Under the pieces are notes generated by a model, which searched no databases, was not told the DNA's origin, and saw only the letters and a program-made list of their open reading frames with translations. From Unio delphinus (lineage: Eukaryota > Mollusca > Bivalvia > Unionida > Unionidae): a stretch of 64,000 bases of DNA. A program made the position numbers and the translations under genes. The stretch is from positions 16,554,001 to 16,618,000 of the forward strand of contig JAQISU010000179.1 in assembly GCA_029339505.1 (NCBI GenBank), written 5' to 3'. This document shows positions 61,506 to 64,000 of this stretch, in pieces (position 1 is the stretch's first letter; each line of letters begins with the position of its first letter).

Positions 61506-64000
61506 ACGTCCTAAAGGAAGCACGTTTCAAAAGGTACGAGCTCACTGAACAGGGTTTTCGTAAAAAGTTCAGGTATAGCAAGCCCGATAAGGGAGAAACC
61601 TTTGGTCAGTTCACCGTTAGAATTGCGAACTATTTTGAGCGGTGGATTGAATGCGGCAAAGCGGTGAAAACGTTTGAAGGATTGACTGATTTCTTGCTCA
61701 GAGATCAATTATTTAACACAGTTGGGCGAGAATTAGATCAATTTCTGAAGGAGAAAGTCTTCACAAACGTAAAAGATATGGCTAAACAAGCCGATTTATT
61801 TGCCGAAGCTCATGGGGGAACCCAGAACGTGGTTTTAAAAGATTTTAAGTCTGGAAACCAGTCTGCGAGACCTATGCCTAGGGAGCTTGTAAAATCAGCT
61901 GAGGTAAAAAGGTCAGTTAGGAATCCAGTTATTCAGCGTGTGCAATGTTTCTTGTGTAATGCATGGGGTCATGTTCAAAAAGACTGTCCTAAAAGAAAGG
62001 GACTTGTACATAAGGTAGCAGTGGCTATACAAAGTAAAGGTATATCTGATAACATCGCGCAGGTAGAACCTTGTATTCATTCACTTGGCACGTGTTTATT
62101 TCCCGAAGCGCGTGTACCAACCGCGAGAGGGTTTGTCAACGGTCGAGAAGTCGTGGTATTACGTGACACTGGTTGTACGGGCGTAGTGATCAAACGTAGT
62201 CTCGTGCAGGACAACCAAATGCTCGGGTGGGAATCCCCATGTATGTTACTTGATCAGACGATGGGTCGCATTCCCGTAGCAAGGATCACGGTAAAAACAC
62301 CTTTCTTAACGGGAACTGTTGATGCCCTTTGTATAGAAAACCCTATTTACGATCTGACGATCGGTAATGTTGAAGGTTCCCGTCTTCCAACCATGGCCGA
62401 TTTTAAAATACCTTTGGCCCAGGCAGTCGAAACGCGAGCGCAAACACGGCGAGAGAAAACCGCGTTTCATAAATTAATAGTCCCTGAATCGATCTCCGGA
62501 ATTTCGCGTGATGATTTCAAACAAGAGCAAGAACGTGATGAATCCATTAGAACAATTCTTAAGAAAATCACGTACGGCGCGATTAAACACTGCAAGCATG
62601 GGGGTAGCTCGAGATTCGTACGCAAGAACGGATTAATTCATAGGGAGTTTAGCGCTCGGGAGGATAAGAAATATTGGCAAGTGGTCGTACCCCAGAGATA
62701 TAGATCTCAAGTACTTAGGGTGGCGCATGAGTCAAGCATGGCAGGACACCTAGGTAAGGCTAAGACCACTAGCAGGGTAGTCGCTGAATTCTACTGGCCC
62801 GGTGTTAATGGCGATGTCACACGGTTCTGTAGGTCGTGCGACGTATGTCAGAAAACCGTCTGTAAGGGAAGGGTCACAAGGGTGCCCTTAGGACAGATGC
62901 CATTAATAGATACACCGTTTAAAAGAGTGGCAGTAGATATTTTAGGACCAATACACCCGGTTACCGAAAGAAAGAATCGGTATATTCTTGCTCTGGTTGA
63001 TTACGCAACCAGGTACCCCGAAGCCGTAGCGTTACCAACTATTGAAACAGAAAGGGTAGCTGAAGCATTAGTTGATATCTTCAGTAGGGTAGGGGTGCCA
63101 GAAGAAATCCTCACTGATTGTGGTGCCCAATTCACCTCTGACCTCATGGGTGAAATAAGTAGGCTGTTATCCATCAAACAGCTTAACACTACCCCATACC
63201 ATCCGATGTGCAATGGACTGGTAGAGAAGTTTAATGGTACCCTCAAAAGCATGCTGCGAAAGATGTGCGCGGAACGTCCGCAAGTCTGGGACCGTTATTT
63301 GAACGCTGTTCTGTTCGCGTACCGTGAAGTACCGCAGGAAAGTTTAGGGTTTTCACCCTTCGAACTGTTGTACGGTAGAACGGTTCTAGGCCCGATGCGG
63401 ATACTACGCGAACTATGGACTGGTGATGTCGCGAACGAGGAAATAAAAACGACTTACCAGTACGTTTTAGATCTAAGAAATAAACTTGAGAGTACATGCC
63501 AGATGGCACGTGACGAATTGATTAAATCAGGGCGCAGATATGCCAAGTATTACAACCGCAGAGCGCGAAATAGGAAATTTCTTGTAGGAGATCAGGTGCT
63601 ATTGCTTCTTCCAACGAGTTCAAATAAGTTATTAGTCCAGTGGAAAGGTCCCTATGAAGTTAAAGAGGTAAAAGGTGACATGGACTTTAAAATTGACATG
63701 GACGGTGATTTAAAAACATTCCATGCTAACATGCTCAAGTTATACATCAAGAGACAGAGCGACAATGTTGAAAAGGGGGTCTTAAATGTCGTTTGTACGG
63801 CAGTCGTAGACGATGATGAAGCAGATTCGAATATCGAGAGTTCCCTTGAATGTCCCTTGGGAGTTGCGGGGGAGGGGATAGATAAAGTCGATGTGAGCGC
63901 GGAGTTGACGAAAGACCAGCGTCAACAGATTAATGCGCTCTTGGCTAAACACTCTTATGTATTCACAGACATACCAGGTTGTACAACTTTGTTGGACCTC
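61505..64000 (+). CDS. Gag C-terminal part, protease, integrase and start of RT (open to window end)
   Basis: The 832 codons have no stop. In order: the rest of the gypsy capsid domain; a CCHC knuckle (61946-61987, CFLCNAWGHVQKDC); an aspartic protease active site LRDTGCTG (Asp at 62165); a long spacer; an integrase with an H2C2 zinc site (HESSMAGHLG ... CRSCDVC) and D, D, E at 62936, 63116 and 63224 (D35E spacing); a GPY/F module (WKGPYEV ... FHANMLKLY); then the segment that precedes RT palms in gypsy elements (LTKDQRQQINALLAKHSYVF). No RT catalytic motif lies within the window, but the lead-in shows that RT follows integrase. Confidence 0.9.

Larger units (their letters stand above)
43609..64000 (+). 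mobile_element. Gmr1-like Ty3/gypsy LTR retrotransposon, interrupted by Polinton copy B
   Basis: 5' LTR 43609-45069 (TGTAAC...GTTACA), primer-binding site at 45071, gag from 45290, then the Polinton at 45966-61500. The rest of gag, the CCHC knuckle, protease, integrase and the start of the reverse-transcriptase region run in one uninterrupted frame to the window end. Integrase lies before RT, the order that defines Gmr1-like elements, first described in deuterostomes. The continuous frame on both sides of the insertion implies a young retrotransposon. The 3' LTR is beyond the window. Confidence 0.9.

Overview
This is eukaryotic DNA from an animal, most likely a bivalve mollusc. It is AT-rich. 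It holds intron-split exons of a complement C3/thioester-protein-type gene, tRNA-derived SINEs of a kind I associate with bivalves and other molluscs, LINE and hAT remnants, and many simple repeats. Into this background are inserted two copies of a Polinton/Maverick-type (adintovirus-like) endogenous DNA virus, each lodged inside a copy of the same LTR retrotransposon.

Layout. 1-8634: right-hand part of Polinton copy A, with its structural genes on + and its terminal repeat at 8378-8634. 8635-9270: the rest of an LTR interrupted by copy A, abutting a ~59-bp minisatellite (9271-9603). 9604-43608: host DNA with five exons of a C3-like gene on the minus strand (9863-32683) and scattered transposon debris. 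It includes a LINE (26830-29290), three SINEs, two hAT remnants, a long-TIR element (17814-18449) and a frameshifted coiled-coil gene (39783-41361) surrounded by a repeated 16-bp motif. 43609-64000: an LTR retrotransposon whose 1461-bp 5' LTR, PBS and gag start lie at 43609-45965 and whose gag-protease-integrase-RT frame resumes at 61505 and stays open to the window end. Integrase precedes RT, the Gmr1-like order within Ty3/gypsy. 45966-61500: Polinton copy B, 15,535 bp, complete, with 246-bp TIRs and a 5-bp target duplication (GTACG) in gag.

How the Polinton genes work together. The replication and integration set is a protein-primed-type family B DNA polymerase fused to an SF1 helicase (with an HNH domain in the next frame), a retroviral-type integrase and an A32-like packaging ATPase. 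The virion set is a major capsid protein, a penton-like protein, an adenain-like maturation protease, pVI-like and pX-like minor proteins, a repetitive fibre-like protein and a zinc-ribbon/PLA2 protein. The structural genes form a co-directional block. Small palindromes lie at or near several 3' ends, and a TATA-containing perfect dyad precedes the block. Copy B carries several one-base homopolymer frameshifts and one in-frame stop, so it is probably decaying unless these are assembly errors. In copy A the structural genes in the window are all open.

Points most worth a second look: the dyad whose two arms have completely different sequence in A and B yet stay perfectly self-complementary around a shared TATA core; a small palindrome family present or absent between copies and found even inside coding sequence; the switched C-terminal domain of the fibre-like protein; and the PolB-helicase(-HNH) architecture.
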